64,000 nucleotides of DNA from Streptomyces spinosisporus. Lineage in GTDB: Bacteria > Actinomycetota > Actinomycetes > Streptomycetales > Streptomycetaceae. Shown piece after piece: positions 25,313 through 34,240 of the stretch. A program made the translations under genes and the position numbers. The notes below the pieces were generated by a model. The model did no database searches, was not told where the DNA came from, and saw only the letters and a list, made by a program, of their open reading frames with translations. Each line of letters opens with the position of its first letter. Within the stretch, counting starts at the first letter, position 1. The stretch spans positions 310,001 to 374,000 of the forward strand of contig NZ_JALDAX010000006.1 in NCBI RefSeq assembly GCF_022698145.1, read 5' to 3'.

Positions 25313-25351
25313 TGTACCAATTGGTACACGGTACATGTACCGTGTGGTACA
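25313..25351. promoter_or_regulatory. overlapping TetR operators between TetR and SRPBCC genes
   Basis: TGTACCAATTGGTACA at 25313-25328 is a perfect 16-bp palindrome. TGTACCGTGTGGTACA at 25336-25351 matches at 14 of 16. Between them CGGTACATGTACCG (25329-25342) is also perfectly palindromic, formed from the abutting half-sites. The second operator ends on the first base of the SRPBCC start codon. Confidence 0.85.
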
Positions 25352-25806
25352 TGCAGCCCGTCACCGTGTCGATCGACGTTCCGCAGACGCCCGAGCAGGT
25401 CTACGACTTCCTCGATGTCATGGCTCACCACGAGCGCTTCACCGACCACTACCTGACCGACTGGCGCTACAACGGCCCCGACCGCGGCAAGGGTTCGTCC
25501 GCCACGGTCACCGCCGCGCTCGGCGGCACGAAGACCGAGGTCACCATCGAGGTCGTCGAGGTCGACGCACCCCGCCGCATCATGGAGCGCAACGTCAGCG
25601 CGGCCGGCCGGCGCCTCGCCCACGGCACCTACACCATCGAGCCCCTGCCGGACGGCGGAAGCCGGGTCGCCTTCACCTACTCCTGGGTGCGCGCCCCACT
25701 CCCCGACCGCCTGCTGGCTCCCGTCGTCCGGGCCACGATGCGACGCGCCAACCGTACGGTCATGCAACGCCTGGCCACCGAACTGGCGCGCTACGCCGCT
25801 TCCTGA
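25351..25806 (+). CDS. SRPBCC (START-like) family protein
   Basis: This is a 151-residue protein with the polyketide-cyclase/START-like helix-grip fold: VTVSIDVPQTPEQVYDFLDVMAHHERF at the N-terminus, a seven-strand sheet, and a long C-terminal amphipathic helix (VRATMRRANRTVMQRLATEL). These proteins bind hydrophobic ligands in a cavity. The ATG adjoins the operator with no room for a normal Shine-Dalgarno, so the mRNA is probably leaderless or nearly so. It is likely the sole target of the divergent TetR protein. Confidence 0.85.
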   Translation: MQPVTVSIDVPQTPEQVYDFLDVMAHHERFTDHYLTDWRYNGPDRGKGSSATVTAALGGTKTEVTIEVVEVDAPRRIMERNVSAAGRRLAHGTYTIEPLPDGGSRVAFTYSWVRAPLPDRLLAPVVRATMRRANRTVMQRLATELARYAAS

Positions 25807-25830
25807 CGCGCGGTACCCGGCGGCCCCCAG

Positions 25831-27321
25831 TCAGCCCGCGCTGTCCGGAGTGCCGACGGTGTAGACGTCCTTGACCTTCACCTCGGCGACCCCGCGCCCC
25901 TCAGGGAACACCGCGCGCCAGTCGCCGATGACGTGGAGTTCGTCGGTGCCCATCGCACGCACCACCAACAACCCCTCGTCGTAGGCGCGTTGCGCCTTCC
26001 ACCACAGGTTCGCGAAGGCCTGCGAGCGGATGATGTGCATCCAGTCGGTGCGGTACAGCTCGCGGTTGTAGTTCGACTCCCCCAGCGTGGAGACGAACTT
26101 CGAGTACATGGCCTTGACGTACTCCAGCGTCACCTCGTCACCGGTCGCGATCGCCCGGTCCCGGGCGTCCTTGAGCGCGACACGGAACTTCTCCAGCAGC
26201 CCTTCCGTCGCCCCGGACGTCCACGACTCATGGATCTCCGGCGGATCGCACAGACCGTACTTCGGGCCCGACAGCCGCAGCAGCATGCGTAGCGTCGGCT
26301 CGGTCACCCACAGCGGACCCGGCTCGTCGCGGCTGCCGATCGGGTTGGGCAGACACGCGTCGTGCTCCCATGCGGGCGGGGTGATCAGATGGATGCCGGA
26401 GCGGCGCCGGTCGTGGTGGTTGCCGGTGGAGTGCTCCAACTGCCCCAGCGGCAGGTGGGTCTTGAGGGCGGACAGATAGGCGCCGTTGATGTCGAGCGCG
26501 GTCACCTCGTGTTCCCCGGGCGGCAGTTCGGGCCTGCTCCACTTGGGGCGGGCCTCCCAGACCTGGTCCGCGCCGCGGGCGGTCTGCTTGCGCAGGATGT
26601 CCGGCAGCCAGGGGTGCGCGATCACGTCGTAGCGGCCACCCTTGCGGCTGTGGTCCAGCAGCGCCATCGCGTCCGGGATCGCCCGCTTCAGCAGCGCCTT
26701 GGTCGCCGCTTCCACATCGCCTGCGTGCTCGTCGAGGGCGCGTGTGACCGCCGCGCCGATCAGGTCGGGGCTGTCGGCCGTCTGCATACGACGGCCGACG
26801 GGAACGACCTTGACTCCTGCGCGTGCGGGCGAACGAGGCTCCCGCCGGGACCGAGGAGGCTCGGCCGTGCCGCACTCGGCGGGGTCCAAGTGCTGCGCGA
26901 ATCCCGCGACTTGATGCCGCGCGGGCTGTCCGCACAGCACACAGGGCTGGGGCGCGTCGAGGACGGCGACCTCGCCGTCCGGTCCCGCACTCCCCTCCTC
27001 GTCCGCGCACACCGCGTCCTCGGGCGCTGCGGCCGGTCCGTCCCCGGCCTCTTCGACGGTGGCCTCCTCCGTCTCCTCGGCGGCCAGCTTGTTCCGCGCT
27101 CCCGAGAGGAAGTACGCGTACTTCTCCCGTACTTCACCGCTCGGGTCGCGGCCCGACTCCCAGCCGCCGACCGTGGAGGGTCCGACGCCCAGGGCCTGCG
27201 CGAGCTGGGCCCGCGAGACGTTCAGCTCCTCGCGCAGCGCCCGCCGCTCCTGCGCGGGCGGCAGCGGGACCTCCTTCCTGGCCCCGGCGAGCAGCGCGTC
27301 GATGGCGTCGAAGTCCGTCAT
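25831..27321 (-). CDS. Tap-like (telomere-associated-protein-like) HTH protein with polymerase-like motifs
   Basis: The 496-residue protein starts at ATG 27321, in a 4-bp overlap with the XRE gene. Residues 1-80 hold an XRE-type HTH (RRALREELNVSRAQLAQALG, VGPSTVGGWESGRDPSGE). Residues 127-150 form a possible zinc knuckle (C127, C130, H144, C150). The rest is unlike usual regulators. The segment TALDINGAYLSALKTHLPLG at 274-293, KAMYSKFVSTLGES at 403-416 and MGTDELHVIGD at 457-467 recall motifs A, B and C of family B DNA polymerases. The N-terminal layout recalls Tap, which recruits terminal protein at Streptomyces telomeres. No tpg gene or telomere is seen here, so a telomere role is not shown. 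Confidence 0.6.
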   Translation of the reverse strand: MTDFDAIDALLAGARKEVPLPPAQERRALREELNVSRAQLAQALGVGPSTVGGWESGRDPSGEVREKYAYFLSGARNKLAAEETEEATVEEAGDGPAAAPEDAVCADEEGSAGPDGEVAVLDAPQPCVLCGQPARHQVAGFAQHLDPAECGTAEPPRSRREPRSPARAGVKVVPVGRRMQTADSPDLIGAAVTRALDEHAGDVEAATKALLKRAIPDAMALLDHSRKGGRYDVIAHPWLPDILRKQTARGADQVWEARPKWSRPELPPGEHEVTALDINGAYLSALKTHLPLGQLEHSTGNHHDRRRSGIHLITPPAWEHDACLPNPIGSRDEPGPLWVTEPTLRMLLRLSGPKYGLCDPPEIHESWTSGATEGLLEKFRVALKDARDRAIATGDEVTLEYVKAMYSKFVSTLGESNYNRELYRTDWMHIIRSQAFANLWWKAQRAYDEGLLVVRAMGTDELHVIGDWRAVFPEGRGVAEVKVKDVYTVGTPDSAG

Positions 27322-27635
27322 CGCGCTCCCCCGTCCGGTACGGCCGCGGCCGGCGACGGGGACCCGGTCTGACGGCCGACGACGCGGCGCCGTCCGACGG
27401 GAAGCGCCTCCGTGGCGCGGGTGGGCCCCGCGAGGAGGTCGAGGGCGTCGATGCCGTAGTGCGCGGCCACGGCATCGCAGTCGGTCAGGCTCCACGTCGC
27501 GGAGCCGGACTGGCGACGGCTCACCTGTGCCTGGCTCACTCCCAGGGCGGCGGCGAGCTCGGTCTGCGACTCACCGGTCGCGTGCAGCAGGGCTGCCACC
27601 GCGGACCGCACACGTTCCTCAAGACTCATGCCCAC
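27318..27635 (-). CDS. small XRE family DNA-binding protein
   Basis: This is a 105-residue protein: EERVRSAVAALLHATGESQTELAAALGVSQAQVSRRQSGSATWSLTDCDAVAAHYGI is a complete XRE/Cro HTH with one extra helix. The C-terminal 35 residues are disordered (Pro/Arg/Ala). Its TGA overlaps the ATG of the Tap-like gene, so the two are translationally coupled and probably work together. Confidence 0.85.
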   Translation of the reverse strand: MGMSLEERVRSAVAALLHATGESQTELAAALGVSQAQVSRRQSGSATWSLTDCDAVAAHYGIDALDLLAGPTRATEALPVGRRRVVGRQTGSPSPAAAVPDGGAR

Positions 27636-27666
27636 GATGCGGAAGCTACCACGTAGAACTCATGCC

Positions 27667-28893
27667 TCATGCGCGTGACGCATCGGAGGAAAGCAGCCGG
27701 CCCACGAGCAGCACCGCTCCGGCCGCGCACGTCATCAGCCCGCCCGCGAGGAACGCGGCCCGTACGTCGGCCAGGGCGAGCACCAGCCCGCCGAGGGCCG
27801 CGCCCGCTGCGATTCCGGCGTTGTAGGCACCGGAGTTGGCCGCGAGCGCGAGGTCGGTGCGGCCCGGGGCGCAGTGCAGCATCTCGTTCTGGGTGGTCAT
27901 GAAGACCGGTCCGAGCGCACCGCCCATCAGCACCAGGAACACCACTGCCGCGACGGGCCGGTCTCCGGTCGCGTAGAGGCCGGTCAGGCCCACCGCCTGG
28001 GTCGCCACGGCGGCGGACAGGGCGGAGCGCGGGAAGCGGTCCAGCAGTGCGCCGGTGATGCTCACACCGGCCAGACACGCGAGGCCGAACACCACGAACA
28101 GCAGGCCGACCGTACCCGGCGAGAACCCGCCCACGTCACCGAGGAACTTCGCGATGTAGGTGAATCCCGCGAACGCGCCGGTGGCGGACAGGGCCCCGGC
28201 GGTCAGCACCGTGGCGAACCGGCGGACGTCGGGGCCGGTCCCGTAGGCGGCGGGCTCCTCTTCCGGGCGCGAGGTCGGCAGCAGCGTCGCGACGGTCACG
28301 AGCGAGACCGCGGCGAGCGCGGCCAGGGCGGCGACCGGCACCTGCCAGGCGGTCCGCCGCCCCAGCCAGGTTCCGGCGGGCACGCCGAGCACGAGGGCGA
28401 GCGAGCCCGCGACGGACAGCGCCCCGACCACCCGTCCGCGCACCCGCGGCGGGAACAGGCCGACCGCGACCGGACCCATCACGGCCCAGAACAGGGCCTG
28501 CGCGAGCGCGGTCAGCAGCCGTGCGCCGAGGAGCAGCCAGTACGTCGGCGCCAGTGCCGCGACCAGGCTGGACACGGCGAGTGCGGCCAGCAGCGCGGTG
28601 AGCACATGGCGGCGGGGAACGGTGCGTACGACGTGGGCGATGGGCACGGAGCTGACCGCGACCGTCACGCCGTAGCCGGTCACCAGGAGGCCGACGGCCG
28701 GCACGGACACCCGGAGGCCGTGCGAGATCAGCTCCAGGAGACCGACCGGGAGGTTCTCCGCCGTGTTGAAGGTGAAGGCGGCCAGCATCAGTGCCCCGAG
28801 CACCGCGAGCCGCTGCCACGGAGTCGGTCGCCGCTCCGGCACCCGGTCACTCGCTGTGCTCGACCGGAGCGCCTGTTCCGTGGCACCGCCCAT
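27667..28893 (-). CDS. MFS transporter (sugar-efflux/drug-efflux type)
   Basis: This is a 408-residue, 12-helix transporter. The N-terminal MFS segment LMLAAFTFNTAENLPVGLLELI leads to motif A (VTGYGVTVAVSSVPIAHVVRTVPRRHVL), and a second half begins near residue 220. Such DHA1-type proteins export drugs, arabinose or similar small molecules. GAGGTGA precedes the ATG. It lies 85 bp downstream of the erythromycin-esterase-like gene on the same strand, so export plus inactivation of one toxic compound is conceivable. Confidence 0.88.
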   Translation of the reverse strand: MGGATEQALRSSTASDRVPERRPTPWQRLAVLGALMLAAFTFNTAENLPVGLLELISHGLRVSVPAVGLLVTGYGVTVAVSSVPIAHVVRTVPRRHVLTALLAALAVSSLVAALAPTYWLLLGARLLTALAQALFWAVMGPVAVGLFPPRVRGRVVGALSVAGSLALVLGVPAGTWLGRRTAWQVPVAALAALAAVSLVTVATLLPTSRPEEEPAAYGTGPDVRRFATVLTAGALSATGAFAGFTYIAKFLGDVGGFSPGTVGLLFVVFGLACLAGVSITGALLDRFPRSALSAAVATQAVGLTGLYATGDRPVAAVVFLVLMGGALGPVFMTTQNEMLHCAPGRTDLALAANSGAYNAGIAAGAALGGLVLALADVRAAFLAGGLMTCAAGAVLLVGRLLSSDASRA

Positions 28894-28978
28894 GCCATCA
28901 CCTCACCCGGATCACCGGCCCCACCGCAACCGATTTCCTCGGGCCGGCGAACGGGATCGTCCCAGGTGGTCGCCTGCT

Positions 28979-30211
28979 CTATGTGGCGTCCTTGACGAAG
29001 ACGATGCCGTCCCGGTCCGCGAGATGGGCCGGGTCGAGCGGGGCGTAGCCGAACCACGGGGAGGTGCGGGGTGCGGGCGGTGTGTCGCCGAGGGCGGTGG
29101 CCAGACGGCGGGGGTCGATGACGCAGCGGTCCTCGGGGAGTGCGTACAGGAGCCCTTCCACGGTGTCCGGTGGCGGGGTGTCCACTCCCTGGTGCCGGAT
29201 GGTGCCGAGGGCCGTGGCGACGTAGGCGTACGCGTCCCCGAGCCGGGCGCTCACCAGCGCACCGGCGCTCCACCACCGGACCGGCCCCTGCCACATCTGC
29301 ATCGTGCTCAACTCCCGCTGGAAATGGGCACTCTGGCCGTTGACGAGTGCCGGGCCCCGTTCGGTGAGGGCGAGGAGGTTGCCGGCCATCATCAGGTCCC
29401 GCTGCGCGCACAGCCGTGTCATGCGCGCCGGTGAGGTGTCGGCCATCCAGTGGTGGTAGCGCAGCAGCCCTGTGGCGGTGCGGCCGTACAGGCGTGCCCG
29501 GTCGAACTCGTCCCGCGCACTCGCCGTCTCCCGCGCACTCGCCGTCTCCCGTGGGCTCGCCGTCGTCAGATACGGCGTCTGCGTGTCGAGCAGCGCGACC
29601 AGGTCGTCGGCGAGCAGCCGCAGCCGACCGGCCTCGGACGACTGCCCCACGGACCGGGCCGGATCCATCATCGCGTCGGGGTCGATCCACCGGTCGTCAC
29701 TGCCGAGCAGGCCGTCGAGTGTCTCCGCGGTGCAGGGCAGCAGGTCCGCGTCCAGGCGGTCCGCGAGGTATGCGTGGAGTGCGGTGAGGGTCTGCCGGGG
29801 GCTCGCGGCGGCGGTGATCTCCAGGGGGCCGTCGAACCCGGCGAAGCGGACCTGTTCGGACTCGGGCCGGCCGTCGTTGTGGGCGCGCATCCAGCGCACG
29901 AGTTCGCGGTTGCCGGTGAAGGCGCCCCAGCCGTGGCTGAATCCGTGCTCCATGGCCTCGTCGAGGGTGCCCGTGCCCGAGGTGACGTAGTCGTCCACGA
30001 GCAGGCCCTTGAAGCAGTCGCTCTCGATCGCGATCGTCCGGTAGCCCTCCTCCTCGACGAGTTGCCGGAAGAGCTCGTTGCGCAGGCCGAGCAGAGTGTC
30101 CTCGCCATGTGCGGGCTCGCCCAGGGCGAGCAGCCGCGGACGCGCCGGGAGCAGCTCCATGACGGCGGCGGCCTCGACGGGACGGACGGTGTCCGTGATG
30201 TGAGTAGCCAT
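28979..30211 (-). CDS. erythromycin-esterase family protein
   Basis: The start is ATG 30211, giving 410 residues; an upstream in-frame start would overlap the regulator's control region. The N-terminal segment LLALGEPAHGEDTLLGLRNELFRQLVEEEGYRTIAIESDC (residues 27-66) carries the E--HG and E--D metal/catalytic pattern of the EreA-type hydrolases. FSHGWGAFTGNRELVRWMRAHN follows near residue 90. Known members open macrolide lactones, but many homologues have other substrates. A triplicated SAR-ETA unit lies near residues 215-235. It is divergent from an unusual MerR regulator. Confidence 0.85.
   Translation of the reverse strand: MATHITDTVRPVEAAAVMELLPARPRLLALGEPAHGEDTLLGLRNELFRQLVEEEGYRTIAIESDCFKGLLVDDYVTSGTGTLDEAMEHGFSHGWGAFTGNRELVRWMRAHNDGRPESEQVRFAGFDGPLEITAAASPRQTLTALHAYLADRLDADLLPCTAETLDGLLGSDDRWIDPDAMMDPARSVGQSSEAGRLRLLADDLVALLDTQTPYLTTASPRETASARETASARDEFDRARLYGRTATGLLRYHHWMADTSPARMTRLCAQRDLMMAGNLLALTERGPALVNGQSAHFQRELSTMQMWQGPVRWWSAGALVSARLGDAYAYVATALGTIRHQGVDTPPPDTVEGLLYALPEDRCVIDPRRLATALGDTPPAPRTSPWFGYAPLDPAHLADRDGIVFVKDAT
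29511..29564. repeat. 18-bp coding tandem repeat, three copies
   Basis: TCCCGCGCACTCGCCGTC occurs perfectly at 29511-29528 and 29529-29546 and with three changes at 29547-29564. It encodes the repeated ETASAR units in the esterase-like protein, probably a surface loop. Confidence 0.8.
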
Positions 30212-30214
30212 GCC

Positions 30215-30245
30215 TTGAACGCTATCGTTGAACCCACGATTGAAA
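30215..30245. promoter_or_regulatory. three TTGAA direct repeats between the esterase and MerR genes
   Basis: TTGAA occurs at 30215, 30228 and 30240, spaced 13 and 12 bp, and ATCGT (30224-30228) is mirrored by ACGAT (30236-30240). The 58-bp gap is the only place for both promoters, so these are candidate regulator sites. The double-headed MerR protein next door may read such direct repeats. Confidence 0.5.
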
Positions 30246-30269
30246 CTTTCGCGCGATATCGGCAGGAGC

Positions 30270-31034
30270 ATGGACCGGAACCTTCAAAGTGGCAGACGAC
30301 TGCGGCCGGTGGATCTGGCGCGCGGGCACGGTCTGTCCACCCAGGCGGTCAGGAACTACGAGGAGGCCGGCATCCTCCCGCCGGCCGGCCGCACACCCCA
30401 CGGCTACCGCACCTACACCCCCGTGCATGCGCTGGCGTTGCGCGCCTTCCTCGCCCTGGTGCCCGGTCACGGCCATGGGACGGCGGCGTCGATCATGCGG
30501 GCGGTGAACCAGGACGCCACGGAGGAGGCGTTCCGCCTCATCGACGAGAGCCATGCCCAGCTCCTCGACGACCGCGCGACCCTCCGGGCCGTGGAGAGCG
30601 CCCTGCGCGACCTGAAGCCCCTCGCGGCGTCCGAGGCCCCCGCCGCGGCCGACAGCTTCGTGCGCCTGGCCGCGTCCGACCGGTTCATCGGATCACTGGC
30701 CAGGCAGCTCGGCATCCGGCCCGCGACCTTGCGCAAATGGGAGCGGGCCGGGCTGGTGAGCCCGCGGCGCGATCCGCAGACCGGGTACCGCGTCTACGAC
30801 GAGGCAGCCGTACGGGATGCCCGGCTGGCCCACCAACTCCGGCGTGGTGGCTATCCGTTGGAGCGGATCGCCCCGCTGATCGCCCATGTACGGGAGGCGG
30901 GCGGGCCGGAACCGCTGGAGGCCACGTTGCGCGACTGGCACGCCCGGCTGTCCGCCCGCGGCCGCGCGCTGCTGACCGGGGCCGCCGCGCTGGAAACGTA
31001 TGTGCGGGACGGGCGGGAGCAGCAACTAGCCTGA
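30270..31034 (+). CDS. MerR family regulator with two tandem MerR HTH domains
   Basis: The start is ATG 30270 after CAGGAG, giving 254 residues. The first HTH is at residues 10-60 (LRPVDLARGHGLSTQAVRNYEEAGILPP, then GYRTYTP). A second complete MerR HTH is at 139-208 (FIGSLARQLGIRPATLRKWERAGLVSPRRDPQTGYRVY, then RGGYPLERIAPLI). A helical linker joins them. Normal MerR proteins have one HTH and dimerise through a coiled coil; here one chain may supply both heads. There is no cysteine metal site. It is divergent from the esterase-like gene and probably controls it. Confidence 0.85.
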   Translation: MDRNLQSGRRLRPVDLARGHGLSTQAVRNYEEAGILPPAGRTPHGYRTYTPVHALALRAFLALVPGHGHGTAASIMRAVNQDATEEAFRLIDESHAQLLDDRATLRAVESALRDLKPLAASEAPAAADSFVRLAASDRFIGSLARQLGIRPATLRKWERAGLVSPRRDPQTGYRVYDEAAVRDARLAHQLRRGGYPLERIAPLIAHVREAGGPEPLEATLRDWHARLSARGRALLTGAAALETYVRDGREQQLA

Positions 31035-31063
31035 CCACAACCCAGTCGGAAGGGACCGGTTCG

Positions 31064-31681
31064 TTGCGTACGTTCGTCTTGTTCGATCTTGAATTCACCA
31101 CCTGGCCCGGGGCACTCGAGGACGACTGGGCGGCGCCCGGACAGCTCCGTGAAATCGTGCAGATCGGCGCGCTGCGCCTGCGGGAGGACTTCTCCGTCGC
31201 GGAGGAGTACGAGGCGCTGGTCCGGCCCGTGACCAACCCCCGGCTGTCCGCCTACTTCACCGAACTCACCGGGATCGACCAGGAGACCGTCGACCGGGAA
31301 GGGCTGACCCCGGCCGAGGCGCTCGGTGACTTTCTCGGCTTCTGCAAAGGACAGGCCGTGCTCTCCTACGGCAACGACATGGTCGTCCTCGGGGAGAACG
31401 TGGGCTGGGCCAGGGCTCGCGGCGAAGAGGTCAAGAACGGCTTCCTCGGCGCCCATTTCTTGAACATCCGGCCGTGGCTGAACAGCGTCGCGCCGGTCAC
31501 CGCGAACGCCAACGTGGGCCGCCTCTGGCAGATGCTCCAACTCCCCAAGCCCTCCGCAGGGAACGAGCATTCGGCCCTCTTCGACTGCCTTTCCTTCGCC
31601 GCCGCCGTCACGCATCTGTCCCGCACCGGCCACCGCCTGCCGGAGGGCACCCTCTCGCCCGTCCCCGGTCAGCCCGGCTGA
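31064..31681 (+). CDS. DEDDh-type 3'-5' exonuclease
   Basis: This 205-residue protein uses TTG 31064 as start, the only plausible start codon in front of the conserved RTFVLFDLEFTTW; GGAAGGG lies 10 bp upstream. ExoI holds D and E (FDLEFT), ExoII is SYGNDMVVLGE near residue 100 and ExoIII is NEHSALFDCLSFA near 170, with His and Asp in place. The fold is that of KapD/oligoribonuclease-like exonucleases acting on RNA or ssDNA. It lies 29 bp after the MerR gene and may be co-transcribed. Confidence 0.85.
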   Translation: MRTFVLFDLEFTTWPGALEDDWAAPGQLREIVQIGALRLREDFSVAEEYEALVRPVTNPRLSAYFTELTGIDQETVDREGLTPAEALGDFLGFCKGQAVLSYGNDMVVLGENVGWARARGEEVKNGFLGAHFLNIRPWLNSVAPVTANANVGRLWQMLQLPKPSAGNEHSALFDCLSFAAAVTHLSRTGHRLPEGTLSPVPGQPG

Positions 31682-31783
31682 CGCGTACGGATCTGCGCGC
31701 CGCGCAGGTCCAGGGAAAACCCTCTGCGTCCTTCACCGTTCTGCGGCATACGCTTGCGCCCGCTGTCTGTCGAAGGAGGATGC

Positions 31784-34222
31784 ATGGGGATCAGGAGCCT
31801 CACCCGGGGTGAAGCCGAGCGCCGGGCCGCGCTGGTCGCTGTCGAACGGTACGACGTGGACATCGACTTCACCGCGCTGCCCGAGGGACCCGAGGTCCGC
31901 TGCGTCTCGACGGTGACCTTCACCTGCCGTGAGCCCGGGGCGGAGACCTTCGTGGACTGTGCGGCCGAGGTGGTGAGCGCCACGCTCAACGGCACCGCGC
32001 TCCGGCCCGCCGCCGACGGCCGTATCCCCCTGCCCGACCTGGCCGCGCACAACGTGCTGCGGGTGGAGAGCGTCCAGGCCGACACCTCCGCGGGCGAGGG
32101 CGTGCACAAGGCGGTCGACCCCGCCGACGGCGAGGTGTATGTGTGGACGAGCTTCGAGCCGGACGAGGCCCGGTTCGTGTGGGCGTGTTTCGACCAGCCC
32201 GACCTCAAGGCCCCGCACGCCTTCACCGTCACGGCGCCGCCCACGTGGATCGTCACGAGCAACTCCGGTGACGCGCGCGTCGAGGAGCTGGACAAGGCCC
32301 GCCGCTGGGTCTTCCCCGACACTCCCCCGCTCGCCGTGTACAACACCGTCGTCAACGCGGGCCCGTTCCACGAACTGCGCCGCGAGATCGACGGCCACGA
32401 CCTCGGCCTCTACGCCCGCCGCTCGCTCGCCGACGTCCTCGACCGCGACGCCGACGAGATCTTCACCCTGACCTGGCAGGGCCTGGCCTTCTACGCCGAG
32501 GCCTTCGCGATGCCGTTCCCGCAGCGCAAGTACGACCAGGTGTTCATGCCCGAGTTCGGCGGCGCGATGGAGAACTACGGCTGTGTCACCTGGTCGGACG
32601 GGTTCCTGCAGCGGGCCGATCCGACGCCCGCCGAGCGGGAGTTGCTGGCCGTCGTGCTGCTGCACGAGATGGCGCACATGTGGTTCGGCAACATCGTCAC
32701 CATGCGCTGGTGGGACGACCTCTGGCTGAACGAGGCGTTCGCCGAGTTCGCCTGCCACTGGGCCGCCGAGGGCGCCACCCGCTACACCGACGCCTGGGCG
32801 GGCCATCTGGTGAGCGACAAGCTCAAGGCGTATCTGGCCGACCAGGGCCCGGTCTCGCACCCCATCCACCAGCCCATCCACGACGTCGCCCAGGCCGCGT
32901 CGATCTTCGACAACATCACGTACCCCAAGGGCGCCTCCGTCCTCCAGCAGCTCATGACGTACGTCGGCGAAGAGCACTTCCGCGCGGGCATGGCCGCCTA
33001 CTTCGCCCGTCACGCCTGGCACAACACCACCCTCCAGGACCTCATCGACGCCCTGTCCGAGGCCAGTGGGCGCGACCTCGACGCCTGGCGCACGGCCTGG
33101 CTCGCCACGGCCGGCACCGACCGGTTCGTCCTCGAACGGGACGGTGAGCAGGTCACGTTGGTGGCCGCGGACACCGCGCGTCCGCAGGTGCTCGCCGTCG
33201 GTGCCTACCGCCGCGACGGACAGGCGCTGGAGCGTACGGCGCTGGCCCGTGTCGAGGTGACCGGGGCCCGTACCGCCGTCACCGGCCTCCCGGCCGACGC
33301 GGACCTGCTGCTGATCAACGACGACGATCTGACCTTCGCCACGGCCCGCCCCGACGACGCCACCCGGGACGTGCTCCTCTCCACGGCGGCCCAACTGCCC
33401 ACCCCCATCTCCCGGGGCGTGGCCGCCGCGACGGTCTGGGACATGCTGACGACCGGTGAGGCCACGGCGGTGGAGGCCGGGCGCTGTCTCACCGGGATTC
33501 TCGCGGTCGAGAGCTCCGACGCGGTGATCGAGCCCCTGCTGACACTCGCCGCCGACATCGCCGAACTGTGGGCTCCGCCCGCCGAACGCCCCGCCCTCAC
33601 CGCGGAGTTGGCCGCCGTGTGCCGGCGCCTCGCCGCCGATCCGGGCCGCCGCCAGGTCGCCCTGCGTGGCCTGGCCCGTACCGCGACCGCCGGCGACGAC
33701 CTGGCCTGGCTGCGTGAACAGGCGGGCGACGACGTGGACCTGCATTGGCGCGCCCTGGTCCGCGAGGCGGAGCTCGGCGGGGACGTCACGTCCGAGACCG
33801 ACCGTCTGCTCGCGCGCGACCCCGATCCCGACGCCTGGATCCGCGCCCTCACCGTGCGGGCCGCCCGGCCCGACGCCGCGGCCAAGGCGGAGGTGTGGCA
33901 GCGGGTCGTCGTGGACCGCGCCGTCCCCGTCCATGCGGTCGGTCAGGTGATGGCGGCCTTCTGGCGCCCCGATCAGGACGCCCTGCTGGCCCCGTACGCC
34001 CAGCGCTATCTGGAGGTGCTCCCCCGGCTGGACCAGGGCGGCATGATCCCGGCGATGGTCTTCGCCGGCCGTCTGTTCGCGCCGTTCTCCGTCGACGACG
34101 CGTACATCGAGACCGCCCGGCGGGCCGCCGAGGAGGTGGCCCCGGTCGTCCGCAAGACACTCCTCGAACGCTCGGACGCCGTCCGCCGGATGCTCCGTTC
34201 CCGGACGGCCGCCACGGCCTGA
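31784..34222 (+). CDS. pepN: aminopeptidase N (M1 family zinc metallopeptidase)
   Basis: I chose ATG 31784, with AAGGAGG at 31772-31778; an upstream in-frame start lacks a ribosome site. The protein is 812 residues. The M1 exopeptidase motif FGGAMENYG (near residue 265) and zinc site HEMAHMWFGN followed by NEAFAEF are intact, so it should be active. The C-terminal ERAP1-like helical domain is complete. It removes N-terminal residues from peptides in the cytoplasm. There is no signal peptide. Confidence 0.95.
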   Translation: MGIRSLTRGEAERRAALVAVERYDVDIDFTALPEGPEVRCVSTVTFTCREPGAETFVDCAAEVVSATLNGTALRPAADGRIPLPDLAAHNVLRVESVQADTSAGEGVHKAVDPADGEVYVWTSFEPDEARFVWACFDQPDLKAPHAFTVTAPPTWIVTSNSGDARVEELDKARRWVFPDTPPLAVYNTVVNAGPFHELRREIDGHDLGLYARRSLADVLDRDADEIFTLTWQGLAFYAEAFAMPFPQRKYDQVFMPEFGGAMENYGCVTWSDGFLQRADPTPAERELLAVVLLHEMAHMWFGNIVTMRWWDDLWLNEAFAEFACHWAAEGATRYTDAWAGHLVSDKLKAYLADQGPVSHPIHQPIHDVAQAASIFDNITYPKGASVLQQLMTYVGEEHFRAGMAAYFARHAWHNTTLQDLIDALSEASGRDLDAWRTAWLATAGTDRFVLERDGEQVTLVAADTARPQVLAVGAYRRDGQALERTALARVEVTGARTAVTGLPADADLLLINDDDLTFATARPDDATRDVLLSTAAQLPTPISRGVAAATVWDMLTTGEATAVEAGRCLTGILAVESSDAVIEPLLTLAADIAELWAPPAERPALTAELAAVCRRLAADPGRRQVALRGLARTATAGDDLAWLREQAGDDVDLHWRALVREAELGGDVTSETDRLLARDPDPDAWIRALTVRAARPDAAAKAEVWQRVVVDRAVPVHAVGQVMAAFWRPDQDALLAPYAQRYLEVLPRLDQGGMIPAMVFAGRLFAPFSVDDAYIETARRAAEEVAPVVRKTLLERSDAVRRMLRSRTAATA

Positions 34223-34240
34223 CCGCCGACGCCCTGTTCG

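Noticed and set aside
25305..25364. Upstream ATG for the TetR gene
   Set aside because: It would place both operators inside the coding region and overlap the SRPBCC start; GTG 25304 puts the HTH at the usual distance.
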